Shown here: positions 47,111 to 58,625 of the stretch, piece after piece
How the letters are laid out: each line of letters begins with the position of its first letter
How positions within the stretch are numbered: position 1 is the first letter of the stretch
The notes under the pieces: generated by a model
What the model was told of the DNA's origin: nothing
The model's database searches: none
Seen by the model: the letters and a program-made list of their open reading frames with translations, nothing else
Made by a program: the position numbers and the translations under genes
Assembly (NCBI GenBank): GCA_018292915.2
Contig: JACVVK020000014.1
Location: forward strand, 1,046,001 to 1,110,000
Origin: Batillaria attramentaria
Taxonomy: Eukaryota > Mollusca > Gastropoda > Batillariidae
Length of the DNA stretch: 64,000 nt
Direction of reading: 5' to 3'

Positions 47111-48145
47111 TCCCGCTTGATCCGCCCCTGGTGCGTTAGACCGATATCTTTACATTTCTTTCTTTGCTTGGCGTGTCCTGTTCGTATACAGGTTATAAAG
47201 ACTCTACTCCCTCATCTAACCTCTCCTTAGCACAAAATATCACTTTGCTGGTGGTGGTGAACAACTTTGTTTCTTTCTTTTTTTCTCTCTCTTTTAGATT
47301 GTTTTGTAAACACCAGGACAATTAGCAGTTTTCAAGGAGTGTTTGTTTGTTTGTTCTGCTTTTTTCCCCCTTCTTTTTAGCTCCTTCCTTTTTTCTTTTT
47401 TCTTTTTCTTTAGTGGTGTAGTTATGAGATTTGCAGTAAAGATAAATATTTACCCCCATTTCCTTGAATTTCACATGATTTTAGTTATCATCGAGAACAG
47501 ACTGATAGTCATGATAATAGACAAAGCCTACATTTGTACCCAGAAAAGAAAATTTTGTGTAAATATTAAGTTACCAAAAACAAAATGCAGAATATTGCAA
47601 GTGCAACACACCAAAACATGTGACAACAAACACAATCAATTCAACGCATCAATAAACCTGTAAAATAAAGAGAAGGAAAATCACCGTGCATAGAAATGTA
47701 CAATTCTTTGTCCTTCAGTCGCCCCACTACATCAAAAACTTTAGGGAAGATATGCATGAGTGCGTTTCAGCTTCCTAAACACGTTTAGTCTCAATCTGGT
47801 GTATAAGTCGTGAACATATCTTTGTGTAACTGCCGGTGTTTAGAGCAAAATCGTTAAAGCCATTGCATGCATACCTATTTAGTTCAAGGCCCCCGGGGGG
47901 GGAGGGGGGGTAGTGGTCTTTAAAGATTAGTCACTGCGTTTCGTCATCTTATGACGTCAAGCCGACTGACCTCTACGACATTATCCGACCTATGCACAGT
48001 TCCTGCAAGCATCGAAATATCATCAACACGGTTCAACTTTGTTTAGTGACACGCGAGTTTCTCAAACGCAAACCCGGCATTTTGATATTTGTGAGAACAG
48101 TTATACAGTGCGTCTCTCGCTGTGACGTCATAGCTAATGGCGTCA
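47110..48145. other. Unique stretch downstream of C1q gene 2
   Basis: No gene was recognised. A G-run lies at 47896-47912. The 3' UTR of C1q gene 2 must lie here, but no convincing AATAAA was found close to its stop on the minus strand. Confidence 0.5.
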
Positions 48146-48872
48146 TCACTGCTCCTGCTGCGTGAGGATGGCCCCGGAGAAGGTGCTGTAGTACCCGTGC
48201 ACGTGGTTCCCACCCTGGTACAGCAACCGCACCCACACGCTGTCGCCACTGCGCAGGTTCACGATGGCGGCGTTACTTCCGCTTCCGTGGGCGTCATGCG
48301 CACCGGAGTACATCCGGGCGACCTCCTTGTCGTTGATGATGAGGGCCGTCTCCACCTTGGTGTTGTAGCCGGAGAGGATGGTGGAGAAAAAGAGGTAGGT
48401 TCCGGGGAGGGGGGCGGTGAACTTGCCCGTCTCTGCGTTGTAACCCTCACCGTTGTTGGTGACGATCGTGTCGAAGATGACAGTGTCCAGCGGTTTCAGC
48501 TCCCGGTTGTAGCTCAGCTTGGAGGAGAAGGAGATGGCCGGGGTGCTGGCTGCTACGGCGTTTGGACCTAAGGCAGAGGAGGAGTACTGTTAGGTGTGCT
48601 TTGGAAATGTTCAGCCCACCAAATTTGAAAAAGATAAATGCAATTCTAAATTCCAAAATTTAAATAGCTGAGCTGACCCTTGGCACCACGTGATTGTAAT
48701 GTGTTTATGTTTGTGTGAGTGAGAGAATGTGTGTGATTTCACGTGAGCGTGCGTGTTGGGTTCAGTTCGCGGCGCTTTGAGCCGATTCATGAAATTGGGT
48801 AAAACGCCTATATCATACTCATTATTATTATTATTATCATGAAAGTGTATACCGTGACTCCAGGGTGATCTA

Positions 48873-48933
<61 letters not shown>

Positions 48934-49211
48934 TTAGTGATGGCCATGAAGGTCTTTCATGGCATAAGGCCAATACATGTATTACCAGCACATGCCACGT
49001 ATGTTTTGTTTGTTTATCGTGTGTATTTTCTCTCTCCTTCATTTCCTGTAGATAGTTTGTAGTTGTTTGAATTGTTTGGGTTTTTGTTGTTGTTGTTGTT
49101 GTTGTTGTTTTTGTTGTTGCTATTGTTACTTTTTTCCTACCCTTGAATGTAGAATAGCAGGACAGCCTGTAAAATAGGCAGCAATGCCTGAATGCTTGAA
49201 TAAAAACGTTT

Positions 49212-49279
<68 letters not shown>

Positions 49280-49318
49280 GTTTTATTGTTGTAGCAACGG
49301 CTGATTCAAATAGATTTT

Positions 49319-49364
<46 letters not shown>

Positions 49365-49503
49365 TATGCGAGCCCTAGTATGCCTTGACTTTGTATATAT
49401 CATTCTTAACATGATATCTCCCTCCCTCAGTGTATGATGCTATATTGGGTAAAATTTCATTAGCGTTTCCAGCTGTTGGCCACATTGTGAAAATTGATTT
49501 TGT

Positions 49504-49567
<64 letters not shown>

Positions 49568-52083
49568 GGAGACGGGGTGGTCGAACGGTAGAGCGTTGGA
49601 ATTCTAATGCTCGGGTCGTGAGTTCGATCCCGGCTGGGGCCAAATATTTGTGCTGGCTTTTTCATCGTTGCCCCGTCTTTGATATCACCCTATGTGGTGG
49701 AGAAGGACGTTAAACCCCAAAACACCCACCCACCCTCTCTCTCTCTCTCTCTCACTCTCTCTCCACGCAGCTGGTGGTGTTTTTTTTTCTGCACACACAG
49801 CGTGTGTTTAACAATAGCACTTCAATAACAAAACTTGAATCCTAACGACAAAAGCGGAGACGCCGTGTGAACACAAACAAACAAAAAATGAGGCTACCCA
49901 CACGCCACAATTACAGCATTCAACAAAAAGCTGTGCTGAAACGACTGACAAAACACAAGATGCCTAACAAATAAACACTAGCAGCGAAAGCCAGCACGTC
50001 CCGTCCGTGTGGATAGCGCCTTTTTCAAACAGGATTCGCGTGGTGTTGACTTCGATCCAACAGGCAAGGTGTCGATACAGAGCAAAGAGACAAGCACCTG
50101 CACACCCAGGCAGGGCGTCCCTCTAATCGAAGATGTGACTTCCCCGATCACTCATGGGTTACCCGAACTACTGCGCAGCAGGCAAAACGCGCAAAAGGTC
50201 TCCTAGAATGAGGGGTGAGCGGTGGTCTTGGGGTGAGCGGTGGTCTAATAGGTAGTTTGAAACTGTTTTATTTGTTTGTTTCCATATACAAGAACCATAC
50301 ACACTCTACTATCGTGGGACACAACAAGCTATAAGCTTATGTCAAGTGTCCATGCGAAACAGACTAATAGGTTGTGCGTCGGACTTAGCCGCTGCGCTAC
50401 TGAACGACCGTCACCAATGCCACGGTGAGCGGTGGTCTAATAGGTAGTGCGTCGGATTTAGCCGCTGCGCTACTGAACGACCGTCACCAATGCCACGGCG
50501 GTGAAGCGTGAGTTCGAGCCCAGGTCAAACTTGTGATATGTGATACCGTTTTTTTTCCCTGGCTACCGGGCTGCTCATATGGGGTTTCTCCCCGTGTTAT
50601 CCCGCTTTTTTTTTTCTTTTTTTTTTAGTTCAGAAGTAATTGAAAAATAGGGTAGGTATTGGGTGACGCCCCCCGCCCCCAACCCCCCACTTCCCCCACC
50701 CCCAACCCCGCTCTAACAAACAGCCCAGAAGCCAAGACAAAAAAATCTTTAAAAGACATTAAGTGAATTTAGGTTCGGCACCAAAAAAAAAAAAAAAAAA
50801 AGTTTCTCAAGCGGAATTGAAAAGTTGGATGCACGGTTATACAAACCGTCTTGGCGCGTCGGGAACAGACTAGAGTCTACTCACAGTGAACGTTGGACAC
50901 TCAGTCAGACGATTATGGGTTCGAATCCTGACGGGGTCAACATTTGTACAGATCTTTCACAAAGCGCAAAGTGCCCCCGACTTTTGAAGTCAGCTTTGTG
51001 TTAGACAGAAGTAGTTCAGCTCACTCGCCCTACATTTATTTCCTGATGATTGGAGATCTAGTAAAACGATTTGTTCAACGAGATTGTCTCCTTAGGAAAA
51101 CAAATGACAGAAAGCAAGCAATAGCTGCAACAATTATTAGATGTGCGACTCGATCTTGACCGGCCAGATAGAACCAAATTAGAGAAACATGTTCTTTGTG
51201 AAAAAGAAGGTGGAGAGCATCTCGGATTTAGCCGCTGCGCTAGTGAACGGCCGTCACCAATGTCATGGCGATGAAGCGTGGGTTCGAGCCCAGGTCGACT
51301 GAGCTTGTGATATGTGATACTGGTTTTGCCTGTCTACCGGGCTGCTCATCGGGGGTTTCTCTCCGGATTATCCAGCTTTCCTCCCCCATCAAAATTGTAA
51401 AAAATATGGGACAGCGACGCGCTTCCTACCGGAGGAAGTAGCCCGAAGTTCCCGAAAGGGATAATAAAGTAGTAAAAAAAATTAAAAAATTAAAAGTGAT
51501 AATACAATACTGAATTATGACTTTCTCCTTGTAAAACCATCTTCTACGCTGTCTCATTTTACATCATCGTTAACAACAAAATAGTTTGTCTTCTCATCCC
51601 CACGCTACTCAGGAGGAAATATAACTCTGGTCTTGCTGGAAACGAAGTATTCCGGGCTACCTCTGTGGCTTTTTCAGCATAAGACAAATTAATTCAGAAA
51701 GTCCAGGGTCAAACATTGCTTATTGCTAAATACAGTATTAGCCTACGACGGAACCAGAAACCACACTTACTGCTGTATTTCTCCGCGGTGGGCGTGCTGT
51801 TCTTCAGGCTCCTCATCATGGCCTTCAGGTCGTACAGCTCAGAAACGTACGTCTCCAGGGCGCCTTTCAGCTCCTGGCGTTGGTTCACCTCCTCCTGCAG
51901 CTCCTTCTTCAGTTGGGTCAGCTCCCGGACGCACGTGCAGTTGTTGGAGCCGGCCACCCAGGCGTTGAACGGGTGGGGCTGCGGGAAGCCGCGGTTACCA
52001 TGGGCGACGGACTGCCCCAAGAGCACGACTGTGGTGTAGATGACGAGAAGCGAGGACAGCGTTGACTTAACGGCTGGAGACAT
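48146..52083 (-). CDS. C1q-domain secreted protein, gene 2 (two exons)
   Basis: Exons 52083-51771 and 48567-48146 join in frame (phase 1, donor AGCA|GTAAGT, acceptor CCTTAG) to give 244 aa. Residues 1-27 are a signal peptide with likely cleavage after Ser-Val-Ala. Cys49-Thr-Cys51 precedes a strong coiled coil (about 53-94: Leu-Lys-Lys-Glu-Leu-Gln-Glu-Glu-Val). The C1q head covers 113-244, with Thr-Gly-Lys-Phe, Pro-Gly-Thr-Tyr-Leu-Phe, Gly-Asp-Ser-Val-Trp and Thr-Phe-Ser-Gly. The architecture matches gene 1, including the Cys-Thr-Cys-x-x-Glu-Leu motif, but the whole head is one exon. The 3.2-kb intron holds SINE A, B and C copies and several CT tracts. The paired Cys probably link coiled-coil trimers; recognition of microbial or glycan ligands is family-based inference. 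Two sequons occur (Asn48, Asn95). Confidence 0.92.
48610..48837 (+). mobile_element. SINE family C, 5'-truncated, in C1q gene 2 intron
   Basis: It matches the 3' half of family C: CACGTGATTGTAATGTG, CACGTGAGCGTGCG, CGCGGCGCTTTGAGCCG and GGGTAAAACGCCTAT, ending in ATT repeats. It starts about 45 bp inside the intron from the acceptor of exon 2. Confidence 0.75.
48874..49565. repeat. Four (CT)n tracts in the C1q gene 2 intron
   Basis: CT at 48874-48927, 49217-49274, 49324-49358 and 49506-49565, plus GTT at 49084-49120. On the transcribed strand these read GA. Confidence 0.95.
49566..49735 (+). mobile_element. SINE family A, full length, in C1q gene 2 intron
   Basis: It runs from GGGGAGACGGGGTGG to the CACCCACCC tail with intact A box, B box (GAGTTCGATCCCGGC, one base short) and 3' domain. 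CT repeats lie on both sides. It is antisense to the host gene. Confidence 0.88.
49740..50212. other. Intronic spacer
   Basis: CT remnants to 49762, then unique sequence with no recognised element or exon. Confidence 0.5.
50213..50640 (+). mobile_element. SINE family B, nested or partial copies
   Basis: GAGCGGTGGTCTAATAGGTAGT (A-box region) occurs at about 50218-50256 and again from 50425. CGGA(C/T)TTAGCCGCTGCGCTAC appears at 50381 and 50453, and the B box AGTTCGAGCCCAG near 50511. Body landmarks CTACCGGGCTGCTCAT and GGGGTTTCTCCCCGTGTTAT follow. The head is partly duplicated and the tail is replaced by T/C runs. Confidence 0.65.
50885..50965 (+). mobile_element. Degenerate tRNA-derived SINE head
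   Basis: GTTGGACACTCAGTCAG...GGGTTCGAATCCTGACGGGG resembles an anticodon arm and B box. No 3' domain is recognisable. Confidence 0.35.
51216..51492 (+). mobile_element. SINE family B, best copy
   Basis: CGGATTTAGCCGCTGCGCTA, B box GGTTCGAGCCCAG, CTACCGGGCTGCTCATC, GGGTTTCTCTCCGGATTAT, then the 3' tail GACGCGCTTCC, GAAGTAGCCCGAAG, AAAGGGATAATAAAGTAG and A-rich end. The tail is shared with 30740-30925. The copy lacks the first ~20 bp of the head. Confidence 0.7.
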
Positions 52084-52880
52084 GGCTGGTGAGGTTAAGT
52101 ACGATCGGTTACGGCCGCGGCAGTTCTAGAGAGCCTGGTTGTCGTCTTCTTCTTCTTCTTTTCTCAGACCCGTTCAGTTGTAAACGGTAGCGGATGTCCG
52201 TTGAATTACAGACTGCGTATGAACTTGCCCAGATTATGCCAAACGGTTCAGCTGCCTCAAAGTTATATGTCTTCCCTTCTGATGACAAGTTCGCCGCTCT
52301 GCGTTCAGTTGAGAATTACTGCAAGAACCACTGGCGTGTAATAGTTTCCGATCACGAACTTCAGGGTGCGTTCGTCCGTTCCGCGGTAACTGTTCGATGT
52401 CTGCCTTGTTTTGCTTCTTCCGGTGCTGCGCGCGGGGTTTATAAGGACCGGCGGTGTGGACACAGAGAGCTCTGGAGAGGATCACGCTCGCCGGCCAGGC
52501 CATCGCCCAAGAGTTATTCTCAGTCCCCTCAAAGTCAACACAGCCGGCCCCGTCCGATAGCCAAACAGGGCAGTCTTAGGCACAGTCCTACCGCGGAAAC
52601 GCGCAGGCTCCGCTGGTGTTTACCGCTGTGTAATTTTTTGGGTTCTTCTCGTCTTCTCTCTTGCTACGTATTTTACCCCCTGCGCCTAGCCCCTCCCAGG
52701 GGGATCTGGCGAGGACAACCAAGGACGGGAGCCAAAGCTGCATGTTCCGAGCATCTTGCGCGATGTTGGATCTTGTCTTTCGAAGGGCGGTTTTCCGGGC
52801 GAGTTTTCCAACCGGCAAAACCTCAGCTGGTTTTAAGCCCAACTGAGCTTAAAAACAACAACTTCAAAACAATTGTGGCT
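52084..52880. promoter_or_regulatory. 5' flank of C1q gene 2
   Basis: The sequence upstream of the gene 2 ATG is GC-balanced and non-repetitive. A minus-strand TTATAAAC at about 52443-52436 is the only TATA-like match, which would imply a ~330-nt leader. A 241-codon plus-strand frame (52194-52919) crosses this region but has no domain and runs into the adjacent satellite. I read it as chance. Confidence 0.3.
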
Positions 52881-54412
52881 AAATCAAAACAGCTCGTAAA
52901 AAGTGATAGCTTACCATGACTAAAGTTTCCAAATTTTCTTGATAAGTCAAAACTGCTCGTAATAAACGATAGATAGCTCAGTTACCATGACTAAAGTTTT
53001 CAAATGTTCTTGATAAGTCAAACCTGCTCGTTAAAAAAAATGATAGATAGCTTACCATGACTAAAGTTTTCAAATGTTCGTGGTAAGTCAAAACTGCTCG
53101 TTAAAAAAATGATAGATAGTTTACCATGACTAAAGTTTCCAAATGTTCGTATTAAGTCAAACCTGCTCGTAAAAAAAAATGATAGATAGCTTACCATGAC
53201 TAAAGTTTCCAAATGTTCGTATTAAGTCAAACCTGCTCGTAAAAACTGATAGATAGCTTACCATGACTAAAGTTTTCAAATGTTCTTGATAAGTCAAAAC
53301 TGCTCGTAAAAATAAATGATAGATAGCTTACCATGACTAAAGTTTCCAAATGTTCTTGATAACTAAGTCAAACCTGCTCGTAAAAAAATGATAGATAGCT
53401 TACCATGACTAAAGTTTTCAAATGTTCTTGATAAGTCAAAACTGCTCGTAATAAACGATAGATAGCTTACCATGACTAAAGTTTCCAAATTTTCTTGATA
53501 AGTCAAAACTGCTCGTAATAAACGATAGATAGCTCAGTTACCATGACTAAAGTTTTCAAATGTTCTTGATAAGTCAAACCTGCTCGTAAAAAATGATAGA
53601 TAGCTTACCATGACTAAAGTTTCCAAATTTTCTTGATAAGTCAAAACTGCTCGTAATAAACGATAGATAGCTTACCATGACTAAAGTTTTCAAATTTTCT
53701 TGATAAGTCAAAACTGCTCGTAATAAACGATAGATAGCTCAGTTACCATGACTAAAGTTTTCAAATGTTCTTGATAAGTCAAACCCGCTCAGTCGTAAAA
53801 AATGATAGATAGCTTACCATGACTGAAGTTTCCAAATTTTCTTGATAAGTCAAAACTGCTCGTAATAAACGATAGATAGCTTACCATGACGAAAGTTTTC
53901 AAATGTTCTTGATAAGTCAAAACTGCTAGTAAAAAAAAAAATGATAGATAGCTTACCATGACTAAAGTTTTCAAATGTTCTTGATAAGTCAAAACTGCTA
54001 GTAAAAAAAAAAATGATAGATAGCTTACCATAACTAAAGTTTTCAAATGTTCTTGATAAGTCAAAACTGCTCGTTAAAAAAATGATAGATAGCTTACCAT
54101 GACTAAAGTTTCCAAATGTTCGTATTAAGTCAAACCTGCTCGTAAAAACTGATAGATAGCTTACCATGACTAAAGTTTTCAAATGTTCTTGATAAGTCAA
54201 AACTGCTCGTAAAAATAAATGATAGATAGCTTACCATGACTAAAGTTTCCAAATGTTCTTAATAAGTCAAAACTGCTCGTAAAAAATGATAGATAGCTTA
54301 CCTTAACTAAAGTTTTCTAATGTTCTTGATAAGTCAAACCTGCTCGTAAAAAAATGATAGATAGCTTACCATGACTAAAGTTTCTAAGTTTTCTTGATAG
54401 AGGAAAAATAAT
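52880..54412. repeat. ~70-bp satellite, about 22 copies, with higher-order structure
   Basis: Each unit has CTGCTCGTAA...TGATAGATAGCTTACCATGA, CTAAAGTTTTCAAATGTTC and TTGATAAGTCAAA. Unit length varies from about 66 to 74 bp because of A-run differences. A longer variant with CTCAGTTACC recurs at about 52976, 53534 and 53737, always next to the AATAAACGATAG form, showing that blocks of two or three units were copied together. The array begins about 800 bp upstream of the C1q gene 2 start codon. Confidence 0.92.
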
Positions 54413-55270
54413 GGTGTTTCTTTTGAAGCCACAGGCAACAGTGTCTAGCACAATTTGATTTCCATTTCTATGTGTGACATTCAATGGGGGGTGAGGATAT
54501 TTTCAATGTTTTGAATTAGCTGTCGCGTTTTTCACTTGAATTTCTTCTGAGGTTATTTATTTGCTCGGAAATTAAATAACCAGCAAGTTTTCTCCTCTAA
54601 CATCTTATTCTTTTGTGAACAGACATGTTGTTGTTTTTAGGGATGGGAGCGGGGACAGGAGGGAACGAAGAAGGTGGGGGGAGGAACCGGGGAGGGTTTC
54701 TATAGGATTAGAACTGGCTTTTGTAACCTTGGAAAAGGAGAACCATTGCGTAATGCTCACAGTCTCGGCTTCGACAGTGGTTGCGTTTCCCAACAAGACC
54801 AGAAGTACAAGAAGACATGAGTTAATCGCTTGTAGAGCGTGCGTGGCTAGTGTGAGAACGGTTTTGACTGAACAGGTTACTTGCAGAAACGGCATGGATT
54901 TGTTTTCCCACCACAACGTTAAGGTCCTTAAACTAACGCTACTCCTTAACACAAAGGGGACAACGCTTGTTAAGTTGTAGTCAACTGGATGCTCCATGTA
55001 CTTTTGTGTTCGATGCTGTAGGTAATCAGCCAGTGCATTCTTGTCTTTTGTTCCACGTGACAGCGAGATCAGCATATGACAAGGGTGCTCAGTGTGAGAG
55101 GAGTGCTAAATGTTGCAAGTTGCAGCTTGTAGGTTAGTTTTAGAAGTTGTCATCCGGCTGACGAATTTGCACTGATGGTGACATGCATTAGCAGACATGA
55201 CGGTGAACGGAATGTTGGCAATGATCCGGTGATGTCAGTGTGTCACTGTCAGTGATGCTGCCGTAAAAAC
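54413..55270. other. Unique spacer, no gene recognised
   Basis: Overlapping frames of 121 (plus) and 156 (minus) codons at 54605-55075 have no recognisable domain. Confidence 0.45.
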
Positions 55271-55284
55271 TACATGTACCAGGA

Positions 55285-55443
55285 AGGAAGCCGGGGTGGC
55301 CGAAGGGTAGAGCGTTGGACTTCTAATGCTCGGGTCGTGTCCCGGCTGGGGCCAAATATTTGTGCTTTTTCATCGTTGCCCCGTCTTTGATATCACCCGT
55401 ATGTGGTGGAAAAGGACGTTAAACCCGCAAACACCCAACACCC
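55285..55443 (+). mobile_element. SINE family A with target-site duplication
   Basis: The direct repeat ACATGTACCAGGA flanks the copy (55272-55284 and 55444-55456). Small deletions remove GAGTTCGAA from the B box and GGC from the middle, while the 3' domain is intact. Confidence 0.9.
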
Positions 55444-55611
55444 ACATGTACCAGGAGGCAATGTGTCTTACCTAACAGGGCAGTTGTTTCGATGTAGACC
55501 TACCTAGGTAACAAGGGGGTGAAACAAAATGGACGAGCGTTTTACCGGTGCTACGCCGCTCCAGATCATTACACTGTCAATCAGCGGGTCCCCACGCTGT
55601 AGCGCCCGGGT

Positions 55612-55678
<67 letters not shown>

Positions 55679-55696
55679 CGTCGTCGTCGTCGTCGT
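55612..55696. repeat. (GTT)n followed by (GTC)n
   Basis: About 22 GTT triplets followed by about 6 GTC/CGT triplets. Confidence 0.95.
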
Positions 55697-55808
55697 TTTT
55701 CCAAAATTCAAACCGCTGTAGCACGGGAATAAAACGCTTTGGATCAAGTATTCAGTTATCGGTTAGAATGGTGGAAAGGGGCCGTTTAGCAACAAGAAAC
55801 CGACCTTA

Positions 55809-55851
55809 CTACAATCAAAGACCGTAGATAATCTACGGTCTTTGCTACAAT
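55809..55851. repeat. 29-bp palindrome flanked by 7-bp direct repeats
   Basis: CAAAGACCGTAGAT (55816-55829), a single A, then ATCTACGGTCTTTG (55831-55844) form a perfect palindrome. The 7-mer CTACAAT abuts it on both sides (55809-55815 and 55845-55851). Confidence 0.95.
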
Positions 55852-55963
55852 CTAGAGTTGTGTATATGCTCATGTTTTAAAATAACGGGTTGAAATGAGA
55901 GCAATTCAGTGTAGTCGAAAGCCTTTGAAAGGTCGTTCATTTTGCTTACCTCCCGGGGCAAAG

Positions 55964-56212
55964 CAGCTTGAGGCTGGAAGAGCCCCGGGTCAAAACAGCT
56001 TGAGGCTGGAAGTGCCCCGGGTCAGTGCAGCTTGAGGCTGAAAGTGCCCCGGGTCGATGCAGTTTGAGGCTACAAGAGCCCCGGTTCAATGCAGCTTGAG
56101 GCTCAAAGTGTCCTGGGCCAATTCAGCTTGTGGCTGAAAGTGCCCCAGGTCAACGCAGTTTATTGCTACAAGAGCCCCGGGTCAATGCAGCTTTAGTCTG
56201 GGAGTGGCCCGA
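55964..56212. repeat. 32-bp minisatellite, eight copies
   Basis: The CAG(C/T)TTGAGGCT...GCCCCGGGTCAATG unit starts at 55964, 55996, 56028, 56060, 56092, 56124, 56156 and 56188. The period is exactly 32 bp throughout despite many substitutions. GTT repeats follow at 56214-56248. Confidence 0.95.
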
Positions 56213-56246
<34 letters not shown>

Positions 56247-56249
56247 GAG

Positions 56250-56985
56250 TTTGAGGTTGTTGTTGATGACGATGACGGCTGATGATAATGGTGATGATGA
56301 TAATGTAACTATCTTTCACTGATGTTTTTTGCAGATTCATCATTCTTTCAAAGACGTTTCCGGGCGTCTCGTTGAGTCAGATCAGTTTTCAAGTTACTGA
56401 AGACAGCAATTTCCAGTAAACATTTAGATTTAACATATGAACGGTTGGATACTGAACTGACCCGCGGGGAAGCCCTTTATGCCCTCTGCGTTATGTACCT
56501 GCAAAAAGTGCCACTTACTGGACTATGTACAGACAATTTCAGAGACAAATCGACACAGGAACCCCACCAAACAGCGAAAGGCAGCGTTTCCTTACGAGCC
56601 AAAACGGGATCCGTCAAGCCTTTGCCGTGAGTGACTTGGTCCCTTTTAAGATCTCAAAGCACGGTCGCGCACACAACGGTGTGGGCTTTGGGGAAGAGGC
56701 CTCTGGCAGTTAAAGGATTTGCTGGATCATCTGTGTCAATGTTTATTTCCTCCGGCTCTGTCTTGTGGCACGGCCCCTCCCTCCCATCGCCTGGATTATG
56801 GTGGATAGCGTAGTGCCGTGGCCGGTGTGGGAGGGAAGGTTAGGTTACTGCCCAGTGTGGCACAGTGAGGCAGGGTTCGCTATATAGTTCACTTCGATTC
56901 AGTCAGCCCTAACTGGCCTTTTATTACCGTCAAACCTCTTAAAAGCCCTGATTCTGAGCTGGTTTGGTGATGGCGATGTCTAGCC
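56250..56985. other. Unique spacer, no gene recognised
   Basis: GAT/GATGA repeats lie near 56265-56305. Small overlapping frames at 56445-56813 have no recognisable domain. Confidence 0.45.
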
Positions 56986-56987
56986 AT

Positions 56988-57256
56988 CACATCACTAAAG
57001 GCAGACCATCCAGGTCCCTTCGCTCTAGCTCTGAACGCCTCCTTGTTGTACCTAAGACCTACACTAAATCCTTTGGACAACGTTCATTTCAGTATCAAGC
57101 CCCTGTAATTTGGAATTCTCTTCCCCAGTGCATTCGAAATGCTTCTGACTTACTTGATTTTAAAGCCAAACTCAAAACCTTCTTGTTCAGACTATCCTAT
57201 AACTAGTTTCTCAACAGTTCTTGACCCATCCTGAGCCCTGTTGCTGGTAGAATGGC

Positions 57257-57333
<77 letters not shown>

Positions 57334-57457
57334 TGACAGTATGAGTTATCGATTTTATTAGTTTTTTTTAGACAGAAATTGTAAAGCGCGTTGAGCTCAC
57401 TTCCTGGGGATACTGCGCTATATAAGAATGTTATATTATTATTATTATTATTATTAG
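56988..57457 (+). mobile_element. 5'-truncated non-LTR retrotransposon: RT C-terminus and 3' UTR
   Basis: The frame ending at TAG 57206 contains Arg-Ser-Phe-Gln-Tyr-Gln-Ala-Pro-Val-Ile-Trp-Asn-Ser-Leu-Pro and Phe-Lys-Ala-Lys-Leu-Lys-Thr-Phe-Leu-Phe. This is the characteristic C-terminal tail after the RT domain in jockey/CR1-like elements. The 3' UTR includes a GT tract (57259-57332), then TGTAAAGCGCGTTGAGC, GCGCTATATAAGAATG and (ATT)n (57433-57456). The catalytic RT region is absent, so the copy is dead. Confidence 0.8.
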
Positions 57458-57700
57458 ATGCATAAGTACATGCACAGACAGGCTTACGTTCAGCTGACAT
57501 GGTGAAGTCAAAACTGTGGTGAAAGTTACTGTAAGGACACAAATTGACCGTGGGGTCATGTTTGGTGTTTCTTTGACGAACCCTGTTTGGCGAGTGTGCT
57601 AGTTTGTAGTGATTTTTGTTGTCACGAAAAAGCGTGATTTTCGTGATTTTTGTGTTGTCATTGTATGTTTAGGTGCATGCCAGGCGGCCGCAACAAGAGG
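57458..57700. other. Short unique spacer
   Basis: Nothing was recognised. Confidence 0.5.
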
Positions 57701-57715
57701 CAAGCTGCCAGTGAG

Positions 57716-57875
57716 GGTGGGTGTTTGGGGTTTAACGTCCTTTTCCACCACATACGGGTGATATTAAAGACGGGGAAACGATGAAAAAGCCAGCACAAAT
57801 ATTTGGCCCCAGCCGGGATACGCACTCACGACCATTAGAAGTCCAGCGCTCTACTGTTCGGCAACCCCGTCTCCC
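57716..57875 (-). mobile_element. SINE family A with 14-bp target-site duplication
   Basis: A reverse copy between CAAGCTGCCAGTGA (57701-57714) and CAAGCTGCCAGTGA (57876-57889), an exact match. A short deletion removes CCGAGC next to the anticodon region. The exact duplication suggests a young insertion. Confidence 0.92.
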
Positions 57876-58416
57876 CAAGCTGCCAGTGAAGCCGTGACTT
57901 TTTGCAGAGAAGTCGAGCACAAGTGACGCAAGCGGATTTGTGTGAACTGGCTCTTTGGCCTAAACAGAAAGTAGACGTGCATTACTCCAGTGAGGCTTGA
58001 GCGGAAAGGAGACATTCATATTTTTTTTTAACTCCTGTCAGGTGCGTGCCCTTGAATGGTCTGTGCACGGTAATTTTTGTTTCTAGACTGAAGCATTTTA
58101 AGGGGTGACTATGATGCCTGAGGCTAATAGGGAATATACAGGCATTTTGAGACCTCGTGCAATAGTGTCCTTTCAGTAGCCTGTGACGTCGCAGGGTGAG
58201 CAGTGACAGTGTCGCATACGACACTCGACCTTGTATCTGAGTACTCCTCCTTTGCACGGCCGTCAATCGTCAGTGTGGTGCATTCGGAGCTGTAACTAAT
58301 CTCTAAGACTGACTATTCCGAGCGCACGAGACACAGCTGGTCAACGTCTGGCCCACTGACTCAGTGTTCCAAAAGAACAATCTCTGTTTGTCAAGTAAAA
58401 CGTAGTGAAGGAACCG

Positions 58417-58625
58417 GCCCCCGTAGTGTAGTGGTTAGCACTTCGGACCACGGACCGGGAGACCCAGGTTCGAATCCCAGCCGAGGCAAGCGGGATTTTT
58501 CCTACCTAGGTCGGCTCCAACCCAGAGCGGGTGTGCTATGGGCCCAATGGGGAGGCTGTTGCCACACAGCCGAGATTCACCCACTTCACGGGTTCGACTT
58601 TGGGCTTTGTGCGACTGGTTTCCCA
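58417..58625 (+). mobile_element. SINE family D (tRNA-Val-like head)
   Basis: CCCCCGTAGTGTAGTGGTTA and AGGTTCGAATCCCAG are the Pol III boxes. The body CCTACCTAGGTCGGCTCC and GGGGAGGCTGTTGCCACAC match 29770-29972 in reverse. Confidence 0.78.

Noticed and set aside
52194..52919. 241-codon plus-strand frame
   Set aside because: No recognisable domain. It lies on the promoter flank of C1q gene 2 and ends in the 70-bp satellite; opposite-strand frames are also open.
54605..55075. Overlapping 156- and 121-codon frames
   Set aside because: Both strands open without domains; judged chance in moderately GC-balanced DNA.
55964..56212. CRISPR-like array
   Set aside because: Units are directly adjacent without spacers and the genome is eukaryotic; it is a minisatellite. 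The 70-bp array at 52880-54412 was rejected for the same reason.
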